Assembly: GCA_013399855.1 (NCBI GenBank)
Contig: VXAY01006698.1
Span: 1,542,300 to 1,606,299 of the forward strand
Direction: 5' to 3'
From: Oxyruncus cristatus
Taxonomy: Eukaryota; Chordata; Aves; Passeriformes; Cotingidae
DNA length: 64,000 nt
Shown: positions 53,801-59,640 of the stretch, piece by piece
How the letters are laid out: the number at the start of each line of letters is the position of its first letter
Position numbering within the stretch: position 1 is the first letter of the stretch
The notes under the pieces: model-generated
The model's input: the letters and a program-made list of their open reading frames with translations, nothing else
The model's database searches: none
What the model was told of the DNA's origin: nothing
Made by a program: the position numbers and the translations under genes

Positions 53801-54657
53801 AGGCCCTCTTTCAAGGGCACAAAAAGTTAGAATGGCCAAGAACAGAAAGTCATAATAAATGTGGCACCTCTTCAAAAGGTGCCCTGGAAAAGTCACACCA
53901 CACGTAAAACTAAACAAAGTGAGGACAAGAGGGTAGTGAAGCAACAGAAGTCTCTGAAACGAAAGTAACTGCACCCTGACCCCATAAAACACTTACAGTT
54001 CCTGTAAAGCTTGTAAAACCATTAACACAGTATTCTGAATGTCAGTGAAGAGGGAAGTTCCATATTTGATAACCAAGACCACATCTTTACCTTTTTGTGT
54101 TTTCATCTCTGCTGGAAAACTATTCCAATACAACAATTTTTCCCCTAAACATCATCTAACTTCTCACAGTCAAATACCAGTGTGGCAACTATCACTGAAT
54201 TATAAGCTTTTTGTATCTATTCAGCATTCAAGAGTTATCATCAAAGAACAAGCATGTCACTCAAACACTTTCAGCAAGGGCTGCATACGCTATTTGCTGT
54301 CTGAAATCTCAAATGTTAATCCCCAACGTCAACGAAATATAGTTCTGTAAGAAACTACAGTTAAGGCAAGTAACCTCTAAGAACAAGGGTTCCTTTGTGG
54401 ACATTAGTTTCACAATTATTTTGTTTAGCAGTGGTAGTTTTGAGTTTTTCAAAAGTACTTTATGTTGTTCAGTCATCATACAATTCTTTACCTCAAAGAA
54501 AAAAAACACCTACCATTTGACAGCCAAGTTTTGCACTTCACCATTCTTATCTTCCAGTAATTTCAAAATCATCTTCACCACCTTTCTTTCACTGTCATCA
54601 TCCAGTTTGATAGAATCTTTCTGTAGTTCCGTCATCAAGTCATTAGTAGCCATAAAC
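32651..54657 (-). CDS. CAND1: CAND1, cullin-associated NEDD8-dissociated protein 1 (exons 2-15; exon 1 missing in gap)
   Basis: This is the one real protein-coding gene here, read on the minus strand as 14 exons joined at AG/GT introns with consistent phase. The joined 3625 nt encode residues 23-1230 of a 1230-residue protein, the usual vertebrate CAND1 length. CAND1 is an all-helical HEAT-repeat solenoid of the cytoplasm and nucleus. It wraps around unneddylated cullin-RBX1, masks the neddylation lysine, and with its C-terminal part competes with the SKP1/F-box module, so it acts as an exchange factor for SCF ligases. Seen in the sequence: HEAT-like helical repeats throughout, a strongly acidic loop at about residues 308-344, and a C-terminal TIP120-type region ending in MDTS and a TAG stop. 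No frameshift or internal stop was found. Identity rests on near-identity to the vertebrate protein as I remember it. The paralogue CAND2 is much more diverged and is an unlikely alternative. In mammals the gene lies between GRIP1 and DYRK2; neither is visible here. Confidence 0.98.
32876..33888 (-). other. CAND1: CAND1 intron 14
   Basis: This 1013-nt intron runs between exons 14 and 15 with donor GTACTT and acceptor TTCCCTAG. I see no further gene in it. A short AT dinucleotide run is present near 33727-33736. Confidence 0.95.
33889..33996 (-). CDS. CAND1: CAND1 coding exon 14 (residues 1121-1156)
   Basis: The exon is 108 nt, phase 0 at both ends. The acceptor is CTCAATTTAG and the donor is GTACTT. 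It reads [20 protein letters not shown] and [16 protein letters not shown]. It sits within the C-terminal TIP120 domain. Confidence 0.97.
34231..34395 (-). CDS. CAND1: CAND1 coding exon 13 (residues 1066-1120)
   Basis: The exon is 165 nt, phase 0 at both ends. The acceptor is TTCGCTGACAG and the donor is GTTAGC. It reads [20 protein letters not shown] through GLKDHYDIK. It lies in the TIP120-type C-terminal domain. Intron 12, upstream of it, is only 103 nt. The exon is symmetric and could be skipped without a frameshift, but nothing suggests that it is. Confidence 0.98.
34499..34668 (-). CDS. CAND1: CAND1 coding exon 12 (residues 1009-1065)
   Basis: The exon is 170 nt. The acceptor is CGATTGCAG. 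The exon starts GT, completing Gly1009, and reads [19 protein letters not shown] through [11 protein letters not shown]. It ends in phase 0 with donor GTATGT. It is the start of the C-terminal region that meets the cullin N-terminal domain and blocks the adaptor site. Confidence 0.97.
36368..36463 (-). CDS. CAND1: CAND1 coding exon 11 (residues 977-1009)
   Basis: The exon is 96 nt. The acceptor is TTTATATTAG. The exon starts GG, completing Gly977, and reads [18 protein letters not shown] through LLKNCI plus one G. The donor is GTAAGT. It is a small in-frame exon (96 = 3 x 32), so skipping it would not shift the frame. Confidence 0.97.
37262..38755 (-). CDS. CAND1: CAND1 coding exon 10, the large central exon (residues 479-977)
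   Basis: At 1494 nt this is 40 percent of the coding sequence. The acceptor is TTCTTCCAG. The exon begins GG, completing Gly479, then reads [21 protein letters not shown] and ends [12 protein letters not shown] with donor GTGAGC. It contains a long series of HEAT repeats that line the cullin. A single uninterrupted frame with near-complete agreement to vertebrate CAND1 makes it the strongest evidence for the gene. The true start is upstream of the first Met of the open frame (MSCLYV-like context), because the preceding 57 nt are also coding and spliced. Confidence 0.99.
39394..39535 (-). CDS. CAND1: CAND1 coding exon 9 (residues 432-479)
   Basis: The exon is 142 nt. The acceptor is TGATTACAG. 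It reads [20 protein letters not shown] through [14 protein letters not shown] plus one G, with donor GTATGA. The exon is phase 0 at its start and phase 1 at its end. It encodes HEAT helices in the middle of the solenoid. Confidence 0.97.
40207..40499 (-). CDS. CAND1: CAND1 coding exon 8 (residues 334-431, second half of acidic loop)
   Basis: The exon is 293 nt. The acceptor is TTTTTAAG. The exon starts GG, completing Gly334, then [10 protein letters not shown] and [19 protein letters not shown], and ends LTMLQSQ in phase 0. The donor is GTTATT, weaker than the other donors in this gene. The join to VPNIVK of exon 9 is fixed by the protein sequence. One change from remembered human sequence is Ser to Ala in PALIARF. 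Confidence 0.97.
41550..41695 (-). CDS. CAND1: CAND1 coding exon 7 (residues 285-334, first half of acidic loop)
   Basis: The exon is 146 nt. The acceptor is GTTGCGCAG. It reads [20 protein letters not shown], then an acidic run (DDEDEDEN, then [10 protein letters not shown]), and ends with one G. The donor is GTATAT. The GAT/GAA-rich codons appear as CAT/ATC-rich sequence on the plus strand. The acidic loop is a normal CAND1 feature, not a repeat expansion. Confidence 0.97.
42188..42293 (-). CDS. CAND1: CAND1 coding exon 6 (residues 250-285)
   Basis: The exon is 106 nt. The acceptor is TTACCAG. The exon begins GC, completing Gly250, and reads [20 protein letters not shown] through AFESFVR. 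It ends in AG with donor GTAAGT. Intron 5, between this exon and exon 5, is only 83 nt, the shortest in the gene. Confidence 0.97.
42377..42633 (-). CDS. CAND1: CAND1 coding exon 5 (residues 164-250)
   Basis: The exon is 257 nt. The acceptor is TGTTTTAAG. It reads [17 protein letters not shown] through SRQAGHRI plus one G, with donor GTAAGA. It carries the [18 protein letters not shown] stretch typical of CAND1 HEAT repeats. Compared with my memory of the human protein, two conservative changes are visible (Ile to Met in CGNMVF, Ser to Thr in LLTELS). Confidence 0.98.
43064..43187 (-). CDS. CAND1: CAND1 coding exon 4 (residues 123-164)
   Basis: The exon is 124 nt. The acceptor is ACTTTCAG. 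The exon begins GT, completing Gly123, and reads [15 protein letters not shown] through DIMADMLS. It ends in AG, the first two bases of Arg164. The donor is GTAAAC. Being too short and split in phase, it is easily missed by ORF scanning. It encodes the helices of HEAT repeats 3-4 in the N-terminal arm that contacts the cullin C-terminal domain and RBX1. Confidence 0.97.
44925..45079 (-). CDS. CAND1: CAND1 coding exon 3 (residues 71-123)
   Basis: The exon is 155 nt. The acceptor is CTTATACAG. The exon starts with C, completing Cys71, then reads [17 protein letters not shown] and ends at ELPPASS plus one G. The donor is GTAAGG. The frame stays open for about 67 more codons past the donor into intron 3, which produces a misleading longer ORF. 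The residues beyond the donor are not CAND1-like. Confidence 0.97.
45080..54513 (-). other. CAND1: CAND1 intron 2
   Basis: This 9434-nt intron has donor GTAGGT and acceptor CTTATACAG and is the longest fully visible intron of the gene. It is AT-rich and I recognise no mobile element in it. A short palindrome lies at 47078-47100. A minus-strand open frame at 48058-48264 is described as a finding. The other open frames here are short and look like chance. Confidence 0.9.
47078..47100. repeat. Short palindrome in CAND1 intron 2
   Basis: The arms AGGGTGAGTA (47078-47087) and TACTCACCCT (47091-47100) are perfect reverse complements around a 3-nt loop. A further GTACTCACC copy lies just upstream at 47064-47072. 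The arms happen to include GTGAGT, a splice-donor-like string. Confidence 0.8.
54514..54657 (-). CDS. CAND1: CAND1 coding exon 2 (residues 23-71)
   Basis: The exon is 144 nt. The acceptor reads TTTTGTCAG, then the exon starts with one G that completes an Arg codon carried over from exon 1. It reads [12 protein letters not shown] through NLAVK and ends in TG, the first two bases of a Cys codon. The donor is GTAGGT. It encodes the end of the first HEAT repeat and the next helices. It is the first exon present in the assembly, so gene models will start here or at the internal ATG two codons in unless the gap is filled. Confidence 0.97.
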
Positions 54658-57600
54658 CTGACAAAAGATGGTCAGATAATTATTGCTAAAAGGATACAGG
54701 TTATTCACGGTGCTCAGCATTCAAGATTTTCAGTTTCCACCATTTGTTATCAAACAAATCACTTTTAACATTGGATTACTGTTGTCTGTTTTGTGATGCA
54801 AGTAGCATTTACAGAATAAAAAGGAGAAAAACCATATTTAAAAGGACAATAACTTTGAGTTAGGTCATCATCTTTGTCTAATGAGAAAAGCTACATATTT
54901 TACTTCCAGTTTATTTGTATTATATTCCATATGATCTCCACAAAGAAAAACTGATACTTTCACAGATTTTGAAGTCCTTTCATTAGCTATGCTGATGTTG
55001 TAAAAAACAAGCTTTTTTAAAAACTTTGTTAAAATAATTATTCTCTGCTCTGAGTTTATTTTAAAAGAAATTTTAACCAAGAAGGAAAATACAGTTTCTC
55101 CAACATTCTCCCATAAAATTCACAAAAGCCAAATATTCATTACTAGAGAAATAATAGTTAAGCTTATTTTTCATGTGGTTTTCATTTTCTTGCCCTGTAC
55201 AGACTAGTTTCTTTAGAGTCCAGAAGCCAGCTGATCACATTTACCCATCCCACCACAATCCAGGGTGTCACGGTAAAGAACAAAATTAATTCTCGAGAAA
55301 TCAAGCAAATAAAATCATCTTTCATGGCAATTAATTAATTATTTAATAACAGTCATATCCACCAATAGAAGAATATACTGACAAATTACTTGCCAAAAAT
55401 ATTGCTTTTATGCCTTTTGTTTATTTTCCTTCTGATGACTGCTTCCCAATCCGTTCTCCTTTTTTAAGTGCCCTCTCTTCTCAGAAGCAGCAATACAGAT
55501 GTATTACTCAAGTACAAATCACGTGGGCTTTGGTACCAATACTGACCCCCACTCCAAGCTCCTGATAACAAGGGTTTGTAGTTAAACAGTCGAGAGCGAC
55601 ATTTGGACTTCAGGCACATCAGCCTCAAGCAGACATCACTTGAACTCATGTCTAATTTCGAAGGTTATCTCTGTAGCCTGACATGCCAGATACTACTTTT
55701 TCATTGAAAATTAAAGCCAAGAGTCTACACAATCTTAATATGCATCGCAAATGCCAGATGCCTGCTCTCACATAATGGACCTCAACTTGTCCTGTCTTTT
55801 AATATAGTAATTCCAGTCTAATAGTCTCAAGGTGTTTCTAAGATAAGACCACACTCGTTTTTCATTCACTCCAACAGTCCCTCTGAAGTAAGCCTGAAGT
55901 CTGACAGGAAACAGATGTGCACATAAACAGGCTGTGAATGCAAACAGCGTTAGTTTTAAGTACAGCAAAGAAAAAAAAATACTAGGTAAGTAAAGGTAAT
56001 GGACAGATAGGATGGAATTTAAGGATATACATGAAAGCACACAGTACTAGTACACTCAAAAATTGTCTTCAAGTTACTGCCAGTATTTATCTCCTTTTCT
56101 TCAAAACTAGCTCCTCTCACTTCCTTGGTCAATAGCTCCTATTTCCTAGCTTTAGGAGTGCATGTGCCCTCATCACCTACTTGTCAGTTGCTAAACTAGG
56201 CAGAGCTTGTGCATCCTCAGCGCTACAGCAGCCTCTGCACTCAACTACAACTGAAACTCCGAAATGCGATGGGGAGGTCAAGCAGCTTTAGTTTAAAGTA
56301 GCTGGTATTTAGAAACATAGTTTTGAGTAGTTTCAATGTGACTTTTAGTCACAACTGCTGCTTCTGCCGGCCCTGGTGCAAAGCAGGCAGTGTCAGCAGC
56401 TCCTCACACTCGATACTCAGAGAAGTCATTCTCCTCCTCCCACAGCCAGATGTAAACTGCCACCTTACATTACCGCCCTGTTAAGAATTTAAGCCTGAGT
56501 TTCCAAGCGGACAATACATCCTCAAGTATGTGTCTCTTCCAAAAAGTACTTCCAAAGAAGTACATCTTCCAAGTTTACATTGGACAAGTCAGTTTATCCA
56601 AAAAAAAAGGAGGATGAAATTTTACAGTAAAGTGGTTACCTGAATAGTGGTTTATACTCAGCTCCCTGATATCAACAAGATAATTGCTCTGTCCCTCTTC
56701 AAATACACATAATCTGATAGTAAATGCCCATAAAATTACTAGAACTAAAAGCTATTTTATGTGTATCACGTATTTGCATAATGGATAGTTTCATATAATA
56801 TGTTACTGCATAACAGCCAGTTTGTAAAGGTCTATCATCATGCATTCTTTATGGTTTGTAAAGTTAGATTTTAATCTACATTAAGATACTTTTTTTTTTA
56901 AATATTCAAGAATTCCAAAGTTGTTCAAAGCTCCTACAACAGATAATTTTTAAGCGTGCTCTACTAAAGGAACTACAAAACAAGTTTTAATTTCATGAAG
57001 CTGGGGCGAAAAAAAGTGCTTTTTACAACTGCATTTGACAGATATACCTAAGCCTTTTATGCAGAAAGTTTCTAACTCATAAAAATCAGTATGACTTTTT
57101 CTAAGTCATCCTCCCAATAAGCACAAAATGGAAATATCACTTAATCACAGAAACAAATCAGCATGACAAAAGTAGAAAATCTTCTGTAAAACTTAGTGAA
57201 AAAAAAAGTTTGAATCTAGTTTCAGAATAATTTAAAGAAATAATTTTTTTTAAATCAGGCAATTCTTGATTGTCTCGTTTTAGACTAATCACTTTTTTTT
57301 GTACTTTCAAAATTTCTAGTCTGAACTCCAAGTAATTCCAATCTGAAAGAAACTGACATGAAACAAAACCATAAATATATCACATTCGTATCCAGTTTGT
57401 CAAAAGCTAACAAGATCATTCAAACCCCAACTCTATGTTAATTTAATCACTACCTCTGTTTTCCTTTAGATTTTAATATATTAACAAGGGAGTTGTTTGC
57501 ATGTCAACATGGACTTTAACCATAAACTATGTACTATTTTACCATAAACTACCAACAACACTGTAATGCTGCAGCAAAACAACAAAAGACACGTACATTT

Positions 57601-58010
57601 TCTGTCTTTTCCCTGTCTGCATTCATGTACCCTCTCTGACAAATAAAAGCTTCAAACTGAATTTCTGGTTGCACACAATACAAAAAAATGTGATTATTTT
57701 TAACCTAATGCTTTGCCAGAGCTACTGTGTAAATGTATTTTCTCTGCTGTTTTTTAAGAGCTTGCTTGCATTATCTCACTTTGATACTTTACATATCACC
57801 TACTATGAATTTATTACAAAGCAAACAAATGATCCAATAAAAAGTAGTGTTCTTGTGACAGATCCTAAGCTCAAAATTAAATGCCAGTCCTACCTTCATA
57901 AGACTTAACTCGACTTCCCTCTCTGGATGCACAAAAGCAATACCAAACTATGTGAGGACTACAAGAACCCTCTGTCTACTAGATGCAGCATCCAGAAAGG
58001 ATGTAAGCCT
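54658..58010 (-). other. CAND1: CAND1 intron 1, repeat-free part
   Basis: This stretch lies between the start of exon 2 and the cluster of retroelements. It is AT-rich with T runs near 56890 and 57293. No exon or RNA gene was recognised. The intron continues through the CR1/SINE cluster to the donor of exon 1, which must lie inside the run of N. Confidence 0.85.
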
Positions 58011-58620
58011 AGAATCACAGAATTTTTAGGATTGGAAGGGACCTCTGGAAATCATCTAGTCCAATCCCCCTGCCAAGGCAGGGTCACCTAGAGCAGGTTA
58101 CACAGGAACACATCCAGGTGGTTTTTGAATGTCTCCAGAGAGGCAAACTCCATGACCTCGCTGGACAGCCTGTTCCAGTGCCACCATCAACAGATTTCAC
58201 AGAATATTCTGAGTTGCAAAGGATCCCCAAGAATCATCAAATCCAACTCCTAAGCGAATGGCCCATATGGGGATCGAACCCACAACCTTGGTTTTATTAG
58301 CACCATACTCTAACCAACTGAGCAACATAAAGAAGTTCTTACTCATGTTGAAGTGAAACTTCTTGTGTTTTAGTTTATGGTCGTTGCTCCTTGTCCCGTC
58401 ACTGGGCACCACTGAAGAGCCTAGTACCATTCTCTTGGCACCTGTCTTTGAGGTATCTATATGCCTTAATGAGATCCCCACTCAGTCTTCTCTTCTCTAG
58501 AACAAGCAGGCCCAGCTCCTTCACTCTCTCCTCATATGAGAGATGCTCCAGTCCCTTAATCTTCTTTGTGGCCCTCAACTGGACCCTCTCAAGCCTGACG
58601 TGCTGCCTGGCCCTCCCTGC
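58011..58620 (-). mobile_element. CR1 LINE 3' fragment, antisense, split by a SINE
   Basis: Read on the plus strand, this begins AGAATCACAGAATTTTTAGG and continues with GATTGGAAGGGACCTC and ATCATCTAGTCCAA. This is the reverse complement of the CR1 3' end, whose terminal unit is ATTCTRTG. The homology breaks at about 58192 and resumes at about 58323 with the CR1 3'-UTR text (CATAAAGAAGTTCTTACTCA, then CTTGTCCCGTCACTGGGCAC). It runs on into GATGCTCCAGTCCCTTAATC, the segment just after the reverse-transcriptase end. The element is 5' truncated, as most CR1 copies are, and moderately diverged. The reading frames in it are decayed. Confidence 0.9.
58193..58322 (-). mobile_element. tRNA-Ile-derived SINE with CR1-like tail (TguSINE1-like)
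   Basis: On the minus strand the head reads GCTCAGTTGGTTAGAG, then GGTGCTAATA with an AAT anticodon position, then GTGGGTTCGATCCCC. This gives tRNA-Ile A-box and B-box sequences (B box at 58280-58271, A box near 58323-58313). The tail that follows reads GGAGTTGGATTTGATGATTC, and the copy ends with TCTGTGAA, a CR1-type 3' end. The sequence CAACA occurs on both sides (58188-58192 and 58323-58327) and may be a short target duplication. It sits inside the older CR1, so it is younger than that element. Such tRNA-Ile/CR1 SINEs are described from passerines. It is not a functional tRNA gene: the acceptor stem is degraded on the 5' side. Confidence 0.85.
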
Positions 58621-58627
58621 TCCTACT

Positions 58628-58790
58628 CGCAGAATCACAGGATCCATATTTTTTCTGAGCTTGGGAGGTCACCTCATCCGGCCTCCCCTGCTCAACGCAG
58701 GGTCGGGGACAGTCGGTTGCTCAGGGCTTCGTCCGTTCGGCCTCTGAGCATCTGCGAGGCCAGGAATTCAAACCTCATCCCTGCCTGTCC
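58628..58790 (-). mobile_element. Second CR1 3' fragment, antisense
   Basis: The plus strand reads GCAGAATCACAGGATCC, then GAGGTCACCTCATCCGGCC and TCCCCTGCTCAACGCAGGGT, then GTTGCTCAGGGCTTCGTCC. This pattern matches the reverse complement of a CR1 3' UTR (terminal unit, GGGTTGGAAGGGACC-like block, then the CTGTGCCAGTG direction). It is more diverged and CpG-rich at its right end, where it merges into the CpG island of the CAND1 promoter. The right edge is approximate. Confidence 0.65.
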
Positions 58791-59056
58791 CCGCCAGGTC
58801 AGCAAACCTGATGGGGCGCTCGGCTTTCCCGGCTGCCGGGGATCCATGCCCAGACGCGTGGAGGCCGCGGCCGCGCGGGCACCGCCGCGCCCCGTCCTTC
58901 CCGGGCAGCGAGGAGGAGCGCTCCCCTCCCGGGAACTCTCTCCCCGTGGCAGCAGCCGCGGCAGATTCGCGCCCAGCCCCGCAGTGGCGGCGCGGGGGGC
59001 ACAGCCCGGGCCGGCGGACCGGCTCCCGCCGGGCACTGCCCGGGCCGCCGCGACAC

Positions 59057-59318
59057 NNNNNNNNNNNNNNNNNNNNNNNNNNNNNNNNNNNNNNNNNNNN
59101 NNNNNNNNNNNNNNNNNNNNNNNNNNNNNNNNNNNNNNNNNNNNNNNNNNNNNNNNNNNNNNNNNNNNNNNNNNNNNNNNNNNNNNNNNNNNNNNNNNNN
59201 NNNNNNNNNNNNNNNNNNNNNNNNNNNNNNNNNNNNNNNNNNNNNNNNNNNNNNNNNNNNNNNNNNNNNNNNNNNNNNNNNNNNNNNNNNNNNNNNNNNN
59301 NNNNNNNNNNNNNNNNNN
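59057..59318. other. CAND1: Assembly gap (run of N) that hides CAND1 exon 1
   Basis: There are 262 unknown bases in the middle of the CpG island. Neither flank contains the expected start of CAND1 (a Met-Ala-Ser-Ala-Ser-type N terminus ending in an Arg codon split after two bases). The missing coding length, 68 nt, fits easily inside the gap with part of the 5' UTR and the exon 1 donor. The gap length may be nominal rather than measured. Confidence 0.9.
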
Positions 59319-59370
59319 CAGGCGCGCGCGGCCGCTCGCGCTCGGCGCCGGGGTCGAAGGGCGGCGCCGC

Positions 59371-59380
59371 TGATTGGCTG
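59371..59380 (-). promoter_or_regulatory. CCAAT box (NF-Y type), oriented with CAND1
   Basis: The minus strand reads CAGCCAATCA, a full NF-Y consensus. CCAAT boxes typically lie 60-100 bp upstream of a start site. That would place CAND1 transcription initiation at about 59270-59310, inside the gap and in the orientation of the gene. Confidence 0.7.
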
Positions 59381-59421
59381 CGTGGGCAGGCGGGAGGCGC
59401 GGGCGGCCCTGTGACACTTCG

Positions 59422-59429
59422 TGGCGTCA
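59422..59429 (-). promoter_or_regulatory. ATF/CREB-like site
   Basis: The minus strand reads TGACGCCA, one base from the full TGACGTCA palindrome and close to the TGACG half-site. It lies about 45 bp upstream of the CCAAT box with respect to CAND1, a common arrangement in CpG-island promoters. The assignment is by motif only. Confidence 0.45.
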
Positions 59430-59501
59430 GATCGTACGTGGCGCGGAGCGTGCGCGGGAAGCTCGGGCGGCCGCGGGAGAGCGGTGGGGAGGCCCTCGGG
59501 G

Positions 59502-59526
59502 ACTGCGTATCCCGGCGTGCACCGCG
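59502..59526 (+). promoter_or_regulatory. ZNF143/Staf-like motif 1
   Basis: This aligns without gaps to the long ZNF143 site (ACTACAATTCCCAGCATGC followed by a GCG-type end) with about 16 of 25 positions matching. The core reads TCCCGGCGTGC. Most mismatches are A-to-G or T-to-C changes within CpG contexts. It lies on the plus strand, opposite to motifs 2 and 3. Confidence 0.5.
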
Positions 59527-59549
59527 CCAGCACTGCGGCCGGAGCTGTG

Positions 59550-59574
59550 GGCGGTGCACGCCGGGACGTGTAGT
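59550..59574 (-). promoter_or_regulatory. ZNF143/Staf-like motif 2
   Basis: The minus strand reads ACTACACGTCCCGGCGTGC and then ACCGCC. The ACTACA half is exact and the CCCRGCRTGC core is kept, with about 17 of 25 positions matching the consensus. With motif 1 it forms a perfect 16-bp inverted repeat (59510-59525 and 59551-59566). Confidence 0.55.
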
Positions 59575-59599
59575 TTGGAGCGCGGCGGATATCTCGCCG

Positions 59600-59624
59600 C
59601 GCGGGGCACTCTGGGATGCGGAGC
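59600..59624 (-). promoter_or_regulatory. ZNF143/Staf-like motif 3
   Basis: The minus strand reads CATCCCAGAGTGCCCCGCG, preserving the TCCCAG and TGCC core and the GCG end, with about 16 of 25 positions matching. The ACTACA half is lost. It is the third copy of the motif class within 125 bp. Confidence 0.45.
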
Positions 59625-59640
59625 CTCGTTGTGGGGCGGG

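Larger units (their letters stand above)
58800..59640 (-). promoter_or_regulatory. CAND1: CpG island and CAND1 promoter region
   Basis: GC content and CpG density rise abruptly here (many CGCG and GCGC steps), in contrast with the AT-rich surroundings. The island spans the sequence gap that should contain exon 1 and the transcription start. The right half has no TATA box but carries CCAAT, ATF/CREB-like and ZNF143-like sites, as is usual for a constitutive housekeeping promoter. The divergent side (plus strand) could also be transcribed, though no exon is recognisable there. Confidence 0.85.

Noticed and set aside
58257..58323. A possible tRNA-Ile gene on the minus strand
   Set aside because: The 5' acceptor stem does not match, the anticodon arm is altered, and the sequence continues into a CR1-like tail inside a CR1 element, so it is a SINE head.
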